Shown: positions 15,425 through 24,924, counted from the stretch's first letter. The stretch: 64,000 nucleotides of DNA from an uncultured Metabacillus sp. (GCF_947503125.1 NZ_CANNCR010000012.1:1-64000), one strand, 5' to 3'. Made by a program: numbers and translations. Notes: generated by a model from the letters alone, not told the origin.

Positions 15425-17008
15425 TTATCCCACAGGTCCGCCCAATTCTTCAATTTCAGGTGAGACATGGGCAAATTTCTCAAAGTTTTTCTTAAACTTA
15501 GCGGCTAATTCCTTTGCTTTCGTGTAATAAGCCTCCTTGGAGCTCCAAGTAAGATGAGGCTGCAATTTATCATCTGGTACACCAGGAACGTGAATTGGAA
15601 TATTTAATCCGAATACTTCATCCTTAATTGTTTCAATATGGTCAAGGTCTCCTTCAATTGCAGCCTGAACCATTGCTCTTGTATATTGAAGCTTGATTCT
15701 GCTTCCTACCCCGTACTCTCCACCGGTCCAGCCTGTATTCACTAAAAATACTTGAACTTCGTGTTCATCGATTTTTTGACCGAGCATGTTTGCATAACGT
15801 GTTGCTTGCAAAGGTAAGAAAGGTGAACCAAAGCATGTGGAGAACGTTGCTTCTGGAGCCGTTATCCCGCGCTCTGTACCTGCAAGCTTACTCGTGTAGC
15901 CACTTAAAAAATGGTACATTGCTTGTTCTCTAGTTAATTTACTAATTGGAGGCAATACGCCAAATGCATCTGCCGTTAAAAATACAATCGTTTGTGGATG
16001 TCCTGCAATGCTTGGCATAATGACTTTATCGATCGCTTCTAACGAATAAGCTGCACGGGTGTTTTCTGTGAAAAAGGCATTATCATAATCAGCTTCACGG
16101 GTTTCACTATCGACAACAACATTTTCTAACACAGCACCATAACGAATCGCATTAAAAATTTGCGGCTCTTTTTCTTTAGACAAATTAATGCATTTTGCAT
16201 AGCATCCGCCTTCAATATTAAAAACACCTGAGGTAGACCAGCCATGCTCATCATCGCCGATTAAACGTCTGTTCGGATCTGCAGATAATGTTGTTTTTCC
16301 TGTTCCTGATAATCCGAAAAACAGCGCAACATCTCCTTCAAAGCCAACATTTGCCGAACAATGCATGGAAAGAATATTATTTTCCGGTAATAAAAAGTTC
16401 ATAACGGAAAAGACAGACTTTTTCATTTCACCAGCATATTCCGTCCCGCCAATCAAAATGGTTCGTTTCTCAAAGGATACAATAATAAATGTTTCAGAAT
16501 TGGTGCCATCGACATTTGGATCGGCTTTAAAATGTGGGGCATAAAGGATTGTAAACGGCTTTTCTTTTGTTTCAGATTCCTTGCTGCCTTTAATAAAAAG
16601 CTGTCTGGCAAATAAATTATGCCATGCATATTCAGTTATAACCTGAAGCGGCAATTGAAAGCGCGGGTCTGCACCAGCATACCCATCGAAAATGAACAAC
16701 TCATCTCGTTCTTTTAAGTAAGTAATGACTTTGCTATATAGTTTATCAAAGGCTTCCTCTGAAATTGGCTGGTTAATCGTACCCCAATCAATTTTATGTT
16801 CGATTGAACGTTCCTTAACAATAAATTTATCTTTAGGAGATCGGCCAGTATAGGCCCCAGTAGTTGCTCGGATGGCACCTGTTGAAGTTAATATTCCTTC
16901 CTTGCGTTCAAGTACCTTTTCAACGAGTTGAGCAACTGATAAATTATGTCTGGCATTTTCCCCTTCTACAAGTAATGCTAACTCATTTGTTATATCCACA
17001 CTATTCAT
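15425..17008 (-). CDS. pckA: phosphoenolpyruvate carboxykinase (ATP)
   Basis: Converts oxaloacetate and ATP to phosphoenolpyruvate, CO2 and ADP, the entry to gluconeogenesis. 527 residues from [13 protein letters not shown]. Signatures present: GRSPKDKF for substrate binding, SANVG and P-loop GLSGTGKTT (about residue 240), GDDEHGW for metal binding, and [10 protein letters not shown]. Start ATG 17008 follows the B. subtilis protein; two in-frame ATGs just upstream (17014, 17023) are alternatives. It is divergent from metK, as in B. subtilis. Repeat R4 touches its 3' end, so no normal terminator is seen. Confidence 0.95.
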   Translation of the reverse strand: MNSVDITNELALLVEGENARHNLSVAQLVEKVLERKEGILTSTGAIRATTGAYTGRSPKDKFIVKERSIEHKIDWGTINQPISEEAFDKLYSKVITYLKERDELFIFDGYAGADPRFQLPLQVITEYAWHNLFARQLFIKGSKESETKEKPFTILYAPHFKADPNVDGTNSETFIIVSFEKRTILIGGTEYAGEMKKSVFSVMNFLLPENNILSMHCSANVGFEGDVALFFGLSGTGKTTLSADPNRRLIGDDEHGWSTSGVFNIEGGCYAKCINLSKEKEPQIFNAIRYGAVLENVVVDSETREADYDNAFFTENTRAAYSLEAIDKVIMPSIAGHPQTIVFLTADAFGVLPPISKLTREQAMYHFLSGYTSKLAGTERGITAPEATFSTCFGSPFLPLQATRYANMLGQKIDEHEVQVFLVNTGWTGGEYGVGSRIKLQYTRAMVQAAIEGDLDHIETIKDEVFGLNIPIHVPGVPDDKLQPHLTWSSKEAYYTKAKELAAKFKKNFEKFAHVSPEIEELGGPVG

Positions 17009-17339
17009 CCCCATTACCATCCTTTTCACAAAAAATTCACCTGATAGTGATATAATACAGCATTCTGGCTTCGTTTTAAATAGTATAACACATTAATTTT
17101 ATTAAAACATACTAATTATCAAAAATAAACGATTTTTAAAGCCCATTTTTATTTTTTTATAAAATAGAACATTCCCTTCTATCTTGATTGAAGTAATCCC
17201 AAGCCTTAGGTAACATTAATAGATGATTTTATATTGGGTAAGACTAAAGATTAGAAGAAGATCAATTTCTTATTTTCATGCTTATTACCTTATGCTTAGG
17301 TAGAAAAAAAGAATTATGCAGGTAACTTGTTGATTTTGG

Positions 17340-17368
17340 TTGACAGTAGTAAATCAGTACGCTATGAT
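17340..17368 (+). promoter_or_regulatory. sigma-A promoter of metK leader
   Basis: TTGACA (17340-17345), exactly 17 nt, TATGAT (17363-17368). A start at about 17375 would place the SAM riboswitch at the very 5' end of the transcript. Confidence 0.85.
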
Positions 17369-17383
17369 ATTTCCTTGAACGGA

Positions 17384-17776
17384 TTCTCTTATCCCGAGCT
17401 GGTGGAGGGACAGGCCCTATGAAACCCAGCAACCTGCTATAAAAGGAAAATGGCGAACTGTGCGCCTATTTATAGAGATGCTATTTTTAGCAGTTTTTTT
17501 GCCTGATCTAAGAAAAACACGGCATGATGCAAAATACATTTTGCATTATACAGTGCTTTTCTTAGATCGAGAATGATGCAAAGCATCATTCAAGCAAGCG
17601 TAAGCTTGCTAAGGCAAAAAACTCCTATCTAATACCTCTATTTACAATGCGCATACTAAAAACGGCATTTTCCGACGCAAAGGTGCTAACCTGATGCAAG
17701 GCGAAGACCTTGATCGATAAGAGCGAAAGGCTATGAACGATTACAAACCTTTCCTCATGAGGAAAGGTTTTTTTGA
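17384..17776 (+). promoter_or_regulatory. SAM-I riboswitch (S-box) with giant P3 extension
   Basis: The conserved core is complete: P1 CTCTTATC (17386-17393) with GATAAGAG (17716-17723); GGTGGAGGGAC (17401-17411), GGCCC, ATGAAACCC and GCAACC (17429-17434); GGTGCTAA (17682-17689); P4 CAAGG (17697-17701) with CCTTG (17708-17712). It ends in a terminator, so SAM should switch off metK. P3 is extraordinary: 247 nt lie between GCAACC and GGTGCT, where the family usually has a short loop. This insert folds on paper as a long helix (GGAAAATG 17445-17452 with CATTTTCC 17666-17673; TGCGC with GCGCA; AGTTTTTTTGCC with GGCAAAAAACT) opening into three hairpins, one capped by a GTAA tetraloop. Confidence 0.93.
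17745..17774 (+). terminator. metK riboswitch terminator
   Basis: AAACCTTTCCTC and GAGGAAAGGTTT form a 12-bp stem followed by seven Ts. GAAAGG (17725-17730) can pair with CCTTTC of the left arm as antiterminator when P1 is open. Confidence 0.93.
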
Positions 17777-18004
17777 TAACAGAAAAAAAGAGTATCTTCT
17801 TCATTAAAGTTTTTACTTGGAATGCATGTGGTAAAGGTACATACTACTTCTGTTCACAAAACATGCCAACGTGATTCTTTTTACTAGAAAACTAATGGCT
17901 GCTCCATATTAGGCGGGGCCAAGTTTTTCTAATTGTAATCAGACTTAGGGAAGAGTTCCGGATCAAATAGAATGTAAACGAATATGAGGAGGCAGCTTTA
18001 AATT

Positions 18005-19204
18005 ATGACTAAAAAACGTCTTTTTACTTCTGAGTCTGTAACAGAAGGCCATCCAGATAAGATTTGTGACCAAATTTCAGATTCAATCCTTGATGCTATT
18101 ATTGAAAAAGATCCAAATGCACGTGTAGCGTGTGAAACATCTGTTACAACAGGATTAGTACTAGTTGCTGGAGAAATTACAACAAGCACTTACGTAGATA
18201 TTCCAAAAATTGTTCGTGAAACAATTAAAGGGATCGGTTATACTCGTGCTAAGTATGGATTTGATGCCGAAACATGTGCAGTTTTAACGTCAATCGATGA
18301 GCAATCCCCTGATATTGCAATGGGTGTAGACCAAGCTCTTGAGGCTCGTGAAGGGCAAATGACGGATGAAGAAATTGAAGCAATTGGAGCTGGAGACCAA
18401 GGTTTAATGTTTGGTTTTGCTTGTAATGAAACGAAGGAGTTAATGCCGCTTCCAATTTCATTGGCACATAAATTATCTCGTCGTTTAACAGAGGTACGTA
18501 AGGAAGATATCCTTCCATACTTACGTCCTGACGGTAAAACACAGGTAACTGTTGAATATGATGAAAATGATAAACCCGTTCGCATTGATACAATTGTTAT
18601 CTCGACACAGCATCATCCGGAAATTTCTTTAGAGCAAATTCAACGAAACATTAAAGAGCATGTAATAAAGCCAGTTGTTCCTGCAGATTTAATTGATGAA
18701 AACACGAAATATTTCATTAATCCAACTGGACGTTTCGTTATTGGCGGACCTCAAGGTGATGCCGGTTTAACTGGGCGTAAAATCATCGTTGACACTTATG
18801 GCGGTTACGCTCGTCATGGTGGCGGTGCATTCTCTGGTAAGGACGCGACAAAGGTTGACCGCTCTGCTGCATATGCTGCACGCTATGTAGCGAAAAACAT
18901 TGTTGCTTCTGGTTTAGCTGATAAATGTGAAGTACAATTAGCTTACGCAATCGGTGTAGCACAGCCTGTTTCTATTTCAATTGATACATTTGGTACGGGC
19001 AAAGTATCAGAAGGCGTATTAGTAGATGTTGTTCGCAACAACTTTGACCTACGTCCAGCAGGTATTATTAAAATGCTTGATCTTCGTCGTCCAATTTACA
19101 AGCAGACTGCAGCATATGGACATTTTGGCCGTCATGATTTGGATCTTCCATGGGAAAGAACAGATAAAGCTGAAGTATTAAGCAAAGAAGCGTTAAATAA
19201 ATAA
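18005..19204 (+). CDS. metK: S-adenosylmethionine synthetase
   Basis: Makes SAM from methionine and ATP. The 399-aa protein has the family motifs: [13 protein letters not shown] near the N-terminus, GAGDQG, the phosphate loop GGGAFSGKD and K-x-x-x-R in the central part, and DLPWE near the end. Start ATG 18005 has GGAGG 12 nt upstream, a little far but the only candidate. A 230-nt leader follows the riboswitch terminator. Its product is the riboswitch ligand and the methyl donor whose by-product LuxS recycles. Confidence 0.98.
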   Translation: MTKKRLFTSESVTEGHPDKICDQISDSILDAIIEKDPNARVACETSVTTGLVLVAGEITTSTYVDIPKIVRETIKGIGYTRAKYGFDAETCAVLTSIDEQSPDIAMGVDQALEAREGQMTDEEIEAIGAGDQGLMFGFACNETKELMPLPISLAHKLSRRLTEVRKEDILPYLRPDGKTQVTVEYDENDKPVRIDTIVISTQHHPEISLEQIQRNIKEHVIKPVVPADLIDENTKYFINPTGRFVIGGPQGDAGLTGRKIIVDTYGGYARHGGGAFSGKDATKVDRSAAYAARYVAKNIVASGLADKCEVQLAYAIGVAQPVSISIDTFGTGKVSEGVLVDVVRNNFDLRPAGIIKMLDLRRPIYKQTAAYGHFGRHDLDLPWERTDKAEVLSKEALNK

Positions 19205-19228
19205 TAACAGCATAATGCTGTCTGAAGT

Positions 19229-19310
19229 AGGGTCTGATAACTCAACAACAGGAATTATAGAGCTTTAATAATAGTTCTGTATTTCTGTGTTGCGGATCAG
19301 ACCCTTTTGT
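19229..19310 (+). terminator. metK terminator (long hairpin)
   Basis: AGGGTCTGAT (19229-19238) pairs with ATCAGACCCT (19296-19305), then TTTTGTTTT. The 57-nt interior also contains CAACA/TGTTG pairing. Its outer stem and size resemble the hairpin at 39303-39376. Confidence 0.85.
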
Positions 19311-19462
19311 TTTCAAATATATCTTCTTATAAAAGAATTATAAATTTAGTGGGATACTTTGTCTTCGAAATGTGAATAAATGATGAAGTAGTAGACGTAT
19401 CATCATCTTGAGGTTACATTTATGGTATATCTTAATAAAGGATACTTTTGGAGGTCTATAAA

Positions 19463-19939
19463 TTGAAAAATATCATTTTCGTTTTTGTCTGTCTGATCTT
19501 TAGTCTGATTATAAGCGGTTGCCAGGAGACAGAGACACATGGAGCCCACCAGCAAACAGCAGATGAGGAAGTGAAAGCGCCAAGAGTGGAAATTCAGGCA
19601 AAAGAGCATGTTAATAAAAATGAAACCGTACCGATTACAGCGAATGTTTATTATGGTGAAGATTTAGTTGATGATGCAAAGGTGACCTTTGAGATAAAAC
19701 ATGGAGATGCATCAGAAAAAGTTGAAGCAAAGCTGATTGATGCAGGTACATATAAAATCGATTATTTATTTAAAGAGGATGGAACCTATCAAGTGATTGC
19801 TCATACTGATGTAAAAGACTATCACACGATGCCTGTAAAAGAAATTCAGGTAGGGGAAGGTACTACAATAAAATCAACTGAGACTGAACATCAACAACAT
19901 CAGGAAACAGAAAACGAGCATCATCATGATGATAAATAA
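19463..19939 (+). CDS. YtkA-like (FixH-type) domain lipoprotein
   Basis: 158-aa exported lipoprotein. TTG 19463 is the start: GGAGG lies 8 nt upstream and it gives a clean signal peptide ending in lipobox ISGC. The mature protein has a YtkA-like immunoglobulin-type domain (ANVYYGEDLVDDAKVTFEI, DAGTYKIDYLFKEDGTYQVI) and a His-rich C-terminus (EHQQHQETENEHHHDD). The His-rich tail could bind metal; copper or zinc handling is only a guess. In B. subtilis the YtkA protein lies near dps; here it follows metK. Confidence 0.82.
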   Translation: MKNIIFVFVCLIFSLIISGCQETETHGAHQQTADEEVKAPRVEIQAKEHVNKNETVPITANVYYGEDLVDDAKVTFEIKHGDASEKVEAKLIDAGTYKIDYLFKEDGTYQVIAHTDVKDYHTMPVKEIQVGEGTTIKSTETEHQQHQETENEHHHDDK

Positions 19940-20011
19940 TGGATAGAGCTTAGCTAATATTATAATGGCTAAGTTCTTTTTCAAAAGTAATCCAGTATAA
20001 AAATTTTACAT

Positions 20012-20098
20012 AGTTCCTAGTTCCAACGCCTAGCCCCTCAGGTATTGAAGGCGCAGAACGTCCTTCTATTCCTGAGCGTCTAATGCTAGTTGGATCTG
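20012..20098 (+). repeat. degenerate dispersed repeat copy R6
   Basis: CCTAGTTCCAACGCCTAGCCCCTC resembles the conserved 5' end, and an inner CAGG...CCTG plus GCTAGTTGGA give a folded-back structure; the GCGCTTGCGCTTTTC end is missing. Probably a decayed copy. Confidence 0.5.
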
Positions 20099-20188
20099 AT
20101 TTTAAAAAAATGTTGGTTGTTACCCTTAACATTTTCGTCGTTGAATCCGATGTAATACATATATATATATAATTGTGGGGGTTTCACA

Positions 20189-21484
20189 ATGGAAAAAGAA
20201 ATGAAGTTTTATAAAGCGATCTTGCTGAAAATACAAACAAGTCTTGTTATTGTAGCAGCTGTGATGATTGGTTTAATTGGATTGTTTATGTTTTATTTTG
20301 TTAGTAATGGACAAGCTCAGAATCAGGAATGGCAGCATGTTGCTTTGATGACTATCATTGTGACAGCAGCAATCATTATTAGTGGCCTTTCTATCTTTTA
20401 TTTCATCATTCAAAGAAAACTAATAAGATTTAAAGAGATTCTCTCAGTTTTATTTGAACTTACTAGTAGACCGAAAGATAAACCGTTGGATAAAGAGCAT
20501 GATGAATTTGACTTTTTAGAACAATCAATGAAGCAATTAAAGGAACATCTAAAAGCGATGCTAAACGACCTTGAAAATAAAAGCAAATCAATTTCCAGTT
20601 CTGCACATGAACTTTCAGCTCTGACAGAACAAACATTCACTACATGTGAGGAGATTGGGAATGCTTTAAGTGAAATATCAAAAGGTTCAGTTTTACAGGC
20701 AACAGATATTGAATCAACTAGCCATAAAGCAAATGATTTACAGGTCAACATTACAAACATGACCGAAGAAAGCAATGTCATGATCCAATTGACAGAGGAA
20801 TGCGCTAAAGCAGTTCGTTCTGGTAAAGAAAGTGTGAATGGATTACAAGCTGCGAACAAAGAGAATGCAAACATGTTAGATCAAATTAGTCTTGGGATAA
20901 CAACGCTTTATCAAAGTGTACATGAAATATCCGGAATCGTGACGACAATTGATAATATTTCTAAACAGACAAATCTTTTGGCACTAAATGCAAGCATTGA
21001 AGCAGCAAGAGCCGGGGAGCATGGAAAAGGGTTTGCAGTCGTGGCAGATGAGGTAAGAAAACTTGCAGAAGAAACGAATCAGGCAACCTCGCAAATTCAA
21101 AAGATGATTCAAAATATCGAAAAAGAAACGGAATCAACCGTTCTTGTCATGGCACAAACGACAGAAATATCAAATGGATTAAATCAAAGTGTCTTGGCAA
21201 CGGAGAATGAATTTAATCAAATTTCAGCGTCCATTTCCAACATAATTGCTGGTATATCCAAATTAAATACAGAGATTGAAATTGTTTCAGAACATAGTTA
21301 CATTATTTTAGACTCAATTCAAAATATCTCGGCTGTTGCAGAAGAAACGACAGCATCTACTGAAGAGATTTCTGCATCTATTGATGAGCAGCTCCATGTG
21401 TTAGGAACAATAAATCAATCATCACAAAAACTAATTACATTAGGTGATGCTTTGCGCCAGTCAGTAAGAAAAATAAGTGATTAA
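20189..21484 (+). CDS. methyl-accepting chemotaxis protein lacking a sensor domain
   Basis: 431-aa chemoreceptor. Two membrane segments (about residues 14-38 and 52-74) are separated by only ~13 residues ([12 protein letters not shown]), so there is no extracellular ligand domain. A long cytoplasmic coiled coil follows with the hallmark hairpin tip [20 protein letters not shown], then [18 protein letters not shown] for CheA/CheW coupling, and methylation-type Glu/Gln heptads. It probably senses a cytoplasmic or membrane-state signal, or cooperates with other receptors. ATG 20189 follows GGGGGT. It ends in a terminator and has no chemotaxis neighbours. Confidence 0.93.
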   Translation: MEKEMKFYKAILLKIQTSLVIVAAVMIGLIGLFMFYFVSNGQAQNQEWQHVALMTIIVTAAIIISGLSIFYFIIQRKLIRFKEILSVLFELTSRPKDKPLDKEHDEFDFLEQSMKQLKEHLKAMLNDLENKSKSISSSAHELSALTEQTFTTCEEIGNALSEISKGSVLQATDIESTSHKANDLQVNITNMTEESNVMIQLTEECAKAVRSGKESVNGLQAANKENANMLDQISLGITTLYQSVHEISGIVTTIDNISKQTNLLALNASIEAARAGEHGKGFAVVADEVRKLAEETNQATSQIQKMIQNIEKETESTVLVMAQTTEISNGLNQSVLATENEFNQISASISNIIAGISKLNTEIEIVSEHSYIILDSIQNISAVAEETTASTEEISASIDEQLHVLGTINQSSQKLITLGDALRQSVRKISD

Positions 21485-21490
21485 TGTCAA

Positions 21491-21522
21491 AAAAAGCGGC
21501 TTCTAAAGCGAGCCGCTTTTAA
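21491..21522 (+). terminator. MCP terminator
   Basis: AAAAGCGGCT and AGCCGCTTTT form a 10-bp stem with a 9-nt loop; the symmetric A/T flanks allow use from both sides, including the convergent GIY-YIG gene. Confidence 0.85.
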
Positions 21523-21541
21523 ATTAAATAATGATTTCTCT

Positions 21542-21883
21542 CTAATTATAACCTCGTTCTCCATATGGCTGAAGACGCTCAATCCATTTTTGCTGAAGGT
21601 TCCCAAGCTCTTCCTTTTCGTTAAAATATTTTTGATCTTTCTTTTTAAGAATTTCTAATATATCAAAGGTAAAAAATTCCTTCCCATAATGAGTCCAATC
21701 ACTTTGTAATTCTTTGTTCATATGACCGCCGTTCTCAAGCGTGAATCTGATTCCGTTTAATGTTTTTAGATTTCTTGTACTGCCGATAAAAACTTTTTGA
21801 TTTTTGTTGTTTTTAATTTGGTAAACTCCTGCTTCAATTGGCATTTCTTTATAATATTGTTTCAGCTCTTTTTTCCGTTCCAA
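21542..21883 (-). CDS. GIY-YIG nuclease-family protein
   Basis: 113-aa protein with the GIY-YIG fold. The motif is AGVYQIKN ... KVFIGSTRNLKTLNG (GVY/FIG in place of GIY/YIG), with the conserved Arg in STRNLK and a later Glu-rich segment (EFFTFDILEILKK). Start TTG 21883 (MERKKELKQYYKEM) is proposed: GGAAGGG lies 7 nt upstream; the longer TTG-started frame overlaps the previous gene. It follows the regulator gene by 23 bp and is surely co-transcribed. DNA cleavage is inferred from the family; whether it is active is not known. Confidence 0.85.
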   Translation of the reverse strand: MERKKELKQYYKEMPIEAGVYQIKNNKNQKVFIGSTRNLKTLNGIRFTLENGGHMNKELQSDWTHYGKEFFTFDILEILKKKDQKYFNEKEELGNLQQKWIERLQPYGERGYN

Positions 21884-21906
21884 TGTTTTTCCCTTCCTTC
21901 TACTCC

Positions 21907-22662
21907 TTATTTTCTTAACCAATATTGGCTTCCATCAGGTTTTCGTGTTAAAAATCCGTACTCGATTAAATATCTTCTAATCAGCACATAATCATCGTAA
22001 ACAGCACTTAATACTTGGTTCAGTTCCTTTTCATCATACGTTTTTTCGCCTTTTATACGTTTTGCAATTTCCCTTAGAATAATTAATCTTTGCTTTTCCT
22101 TAGGCGGAAATGCTTTTAAGCGTCCGCTTGAGCCTTCGGGGAAGTATTTCTTAACAATTTCCTGTTGTTCCTCCAAGGTAATATTGTAGCGATCATCAAT
22201 CATTTTGGCGGTTTTATGCATAGGTAAGAAAGCAGGTGCATGTTTATCCTGTTCTTTCAGCAATTCCATTAATACCAAAAAGGTTTTTGCTTGACGTTCC
22301 TTTTCCTTTAAAAGAAAACGATGGTTACGAATGGTAGAGGCACTTCCAATTTCCAGTTCCTTTTGAACCTCCTTATCGCTTTTCCCTTGGAAAAAGAGGC
22401 GAAGAAGCTGATTTTGATGATCGGTTAGGCCGGTAAGCTTCTTATCTAGTCCGATTAAATAATCAAATACAGATCGATGGGTGCTTTCGATATGTATCTG
22501 CATATATTTTTCTGCTTCATAAAGGGTACCTTCATAGGGATAAATAATTCCTTTTTGTATGTTCTCACCACAAAGGAGGCAAATATAGGAATCAGGATCT
22601 TCTACATATCCTCTTTTTAGTTCTGCGATCGATGCGTTCCAAAACACTTCCGAAATTTCCAA
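21907..22662 (-). CDS. zinc-finger/LuxR-type HTH/DUF2087 regulator
   Basis: 251-aa protein with three parts: an N-terminal C-x2-C...H-x3-H finger (CLLCGENIQKG, then HIESTH), a LuxR-like HTH (LTDHQNQLLRLFFQGKSDKE then ASTIRNHRFLLKEKE), and a C-terminal DUF2087 domain (FPEGSSGRLKAFPPKEKQR; YEKELNQVLS-like; YLIEYGFLTRKPDGSQYW). Start TTG 22662 is preferred, with AAGAAGG 8 nt upstream; the ATG at 22692 has none. It leads an operon with the GIY-YIG gene. The promoter carries a perfect inverted repeat, suggesting autoregulation. Domain names are from family knowledge; target and signal are unknown. Confidence 0.83.
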   Translation of the reverse strand: MEISEVFWNASIAELKRGYVEDPDSYICLLCGENIQKGIIYPYEGTLYEAEKYMQIHIESTHRSVFDYLIGLDKKLTGLTDHQNQLLRLFFQGKSDKEVQKELEIGSASTIRNHRFLLKEKERQAKTFLVLMELLKEQDKHAPAFLPMHKTAKMIDDRYNITLEEQQEIVKKYFPEGSSGRLKAFPPKEKQRLIILREIAKRIKGEKTYDEKELNQVLSAVYDDYVLIRRYLIEYGFLTRKPDGSQYWLRK

Positions 22663-22714
22663 AATGAAAACCTTCTTTCTAAAAATAAACATTTTGTTAT
22701 TTTGTTTGTGTATT

Positions 22715-22750
22715 TATAGATATATTATAAAAATATCTATATACTGTCAA
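22715..22750 (-). promoter_or_regulatory. promoter with overlapping inverted repeat for regulator/GIY-YIG operon
   Basis: On the minus strand TTGACA (22745-22750), 17 nt, TAATAT (22722-22727). TATAGATAT (22715-22723) and ATATCTATA (22733-22741) are perfect 9-bp arms with a 9-nt spacer that cover the -10 and spacer, the usual place for a repressor. Confidence 0.65.
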
Positions 22751-22759
22751 TGTATTTAG

Positions 22760-22800
22760 AAAAGAAAAAGGTTTAGTCCCTTGATAGGAAGCTAAACCTT
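22760..22800 (-). terminator. glycosyltransferase-gene terminator
   Basis: AAGGTTTAG (22769-22777) and CTAAACCTT (22792-22800) form a 9-bp stem; on the minus strand TTTTTC follows. Confidence 0.85.
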
Positions 22801-22807
22801 ATAAAAA

Positions 22808-23950
22808 CTATGCATAACGAATTTGGCTCTTTTCAATAAGTACATCTTCGTATTCTTTTAAGAGGCCCTCGAAGATTTGCTCCCATGTTTGTGACAATGC
22901 GTAGGTACGTGCGGCGTCACCCATTTTTACGCGCAGAGCATGATGATTTAATAAATGAATAATAGCATGAATAAATTGATCTGCATCTTTGGGTTCACAT
23001 AGATAGCCAGTTGCCTCATGGCGAATAATATTTTTTACTCCGCCTGAATTGGCTGCAATAACAGGTGTCCCCGCTGCTAAAGCCTCAAGAACCACATTTC
23101 CAAATGTTTCTGTAGGGGAAGGAAAGATAAAAAGATCTGAGCTCGCATAAATTTTTGCAAGTCTTTCACCACTTAAGTACCCAGCAAAAGTCATATTTTT
23201 AGGTGCATTTTTTTCCATTTCTTCTTTAGAAGGACCATCTCCGACGATTAGCCAATGAACCTGATTTTTTACATGATCAGGGAGATGCTTAGAAATTGTC
23301 ATCAAGGTTTCAATATCCTTTTCAGGAGCAAGGCGGCCAACGTATGATAAAATGAACTTTTCATTAATGCCATATTCATCAATGATTTGTTGTTTTGAAT
23401 ATCTTGGATGGAAAAGGCTGCAATCAACACCCCTCCCCCAAATGCGGATATTTGCAAATCCCTTTCGCTTCAATTGATCCATCGTTTCTTTTGATGGAAC
23501 AAATATTTTTCGAAGAGGTTTATGAAACCAATGCATATACTTCCATAAAAATTTAGAAAGAAATTGAAGGTCGTAGTATTCCAAATATTGATCAAAATCT
23601 GTGTGATAAGAACCCACGATTGGTATGTTTAATTTTTTTGCATAGCGTAAGCCGCAAAGACCTATATTAAAAGGTGTTGCAACATGAATTAGGTCTGGCT
23701 TAAAACGTTGCAGCTCGGCCTTTACATGCAGCATATTTGGCAATGCCAATCGGCATTCAGGATATAAAAAGAATGGCAGACTTGTGAAACGATGAATATG
23801 ACTGGAAAATAAGCTTTCATTTGTACTCTCAGGTGCAAACACTCTAAACTCAATTCCATTTTTCTCAAGGTAATCTGTGAATCGTTTTAATGTTCTTGCC
23901 ACTCCATTAACATCAGGTGCATATGTGTCAGTGAAAATAGCTATTCTCAT
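22808..23950 (-). CDS. GT4 glycosyltransferase (MgtA/PimB-like)
   Basis: 380-aa GT-B fold glycosyltransferase. N-terminal TDTYAPDVNGVARTL and HVATPFNIGLCG form the acceptor half; SYVGRLAPEKDIETL, VGDGPSKEEME and the donor motif FPSPTETFGNVVLEALAAG (E-x7-E) form the nucleotide-sugar half. The sequence pattern is that of GDP-mannose-dependent alpha-mannosyltransferases, also used for glycolipid synthesis in Bacillus; donor is not certain. ATG 23950 follows GGGGGGA. The PAP2 gene lies upstream in the same direction with a 105-bp gap, suggesting shared work on membrane lipids. Confidence 0.88.
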   Translation of the reverse strand: MRIAIFTDTYAPDVNGVARTLKRFTDYLEKNGIEFRVFAPESTNESLFSSHIHRFTSLPFFLYPECRLALPNMLHVKAELQRFKPDLIHVATPFNIGLCGLRYAKKLNIPIVGSYHTDFDQYLEYYDLQFLSKFLWKYMHWFHKPLRKIFVPSKETMDQLKRKGFANIRIWGRGVDCSLFHPRYSKQQIIDEYGINEKFILSYVGRLAPEKDIETLMTISKHLPDHVKNQVHWLIVGDGPSKEEMEKNAPKNMTFAGYLSGERLAKIYASSDLFIFPSPTETFGNVVLEALAAGTPVIAANSGGVKNIIRHEATGYLCEPKDADQFIHAIIHLLNHHALRVKMGDAARTYALSQTWEQIFEGLLKEYEDVLIEKSQIRYA

Positions 23951-24054
23951 CAAATCCCCCCAATTACCAAAAAAGTGAAAGGTGTCTACTTAACAATATG
24001 AAGACGACCGGATGATTAACCGTCTAAATATGTCGTCCAAAAAGGCTGAAAAAA

Positions 24055-24609
24055 CTAGCCTATTTTGGCTAAAATCGCTTCACTTGCAAAAAAATAGCTT
24101 ATAAATCCAGAAGAGCTTCCAAGTAAGCAGCCGGCTAATACATCAGACGGATAATGTAATCCTAAATACATTCTTGAAAGGCCGACGCTGATCGCAAGTG
24201 GAATTAAGACGATTGCAAGCTGCGGCGTAAATAAAATAAATGGGATAATGACAGAAAAAATAGCTGTTGTATGTCCTGATGGGAATGAATGATCCTTTAA
24301 TGGATTATCAGCTACTTTTGTTTCTATAAGTGCTAGGTACGGCCGTTTACGAGGGTATAGTTTTTTTACAATCGCAACGGGAAGGTGGCTGATGAGCAGT
24401 GAAACTGCACTTGCTATACTTGTTGCTTGAAACTGACCTCTCGTAAAAAAGATAAGAAATAGGCTTACAGCGATTGTCGCAACCGCACCTCCAAGATGGG
24501 TAATCGTGCGGAAATAAAAATTGAGGAATTTTTGATCGAAATGACGATTCACACTTCGAAAAAGCCTGCATTCAAAATCATACATGTTTGTCAAAAGCTT
24601 TGTTTTCAT
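24055..24609 (-). CDS. PAP2-family membrane phosphatase
   Basis: 184-aa membrane protein with five or so segments. The three phosphatase motifs are present: KKLYPRKRP (K-x6-RP), PSGHT and SRMYLGLHYPSDV (SR-x5-H-x3-D). Such enzymes dephosphorylate undecaprenyl pyrophosphate, phosphatidylglycerophosphate or phosphatidate; the family does not fix the substrate. AGGAGCG precedes ATG 24609. It probably shares a transcript with the glycosyltransferase downstream. Confidence 0.9.
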   Translation of the reverse strand: MKTKLLTNMYDFECRLFRSVNRHFDQKFLNFYFRTITHLGGAVATIAVSLFLIFFTRGQFQATSIASAVSLLISHLPVAIVKKLYPRKRPYLALIETKVADNPLKDHSFPSGHTTAIFSVIIPFILFTPQLAIVLIPLAISVGLSRMYLGLHYPSDVLAGCLLGSSSGFISYFFASEAILAKIG

Positions 24610-24924
24610 CTGTTAGAACGCTCCTTTATTTGCTCCTTTTCTATATTTTAAGTGAGAAATATTTAGTTAATAATAAGAAATTGTAAAAAATTCCTTCATG
24701 GAATTTTCAAATATTTAACGATTTCGATACAATTAACTATTGGCTGAGTGTTGTTTGCATATAATATGAATAATTGAAAAGATAATAATTGGATTTTTAG
24801 GTTATAAATCAGAAGTTTGCGGCATGTTTTATAGGTATTAAAGAGGAAGAGTTTGTGAGTAATTAGGAATCGACCTATCGCCGATTCCAGCCTTTTAATA
24901 TATATGCAAAAAAATGTGATGGAA
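24610..24924. other. intergenic region without a convincing gene
   Basis: 315 bp of AT-rich sequence. One hairpin, GGAATCG (24867-24873) with CGATTCC, lies downstream of ytoA on its strand but lacks a T run. A 95-codon frame here has no ribosome site and runs into ytoA, so I do not call it. Confidence 0.5.
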
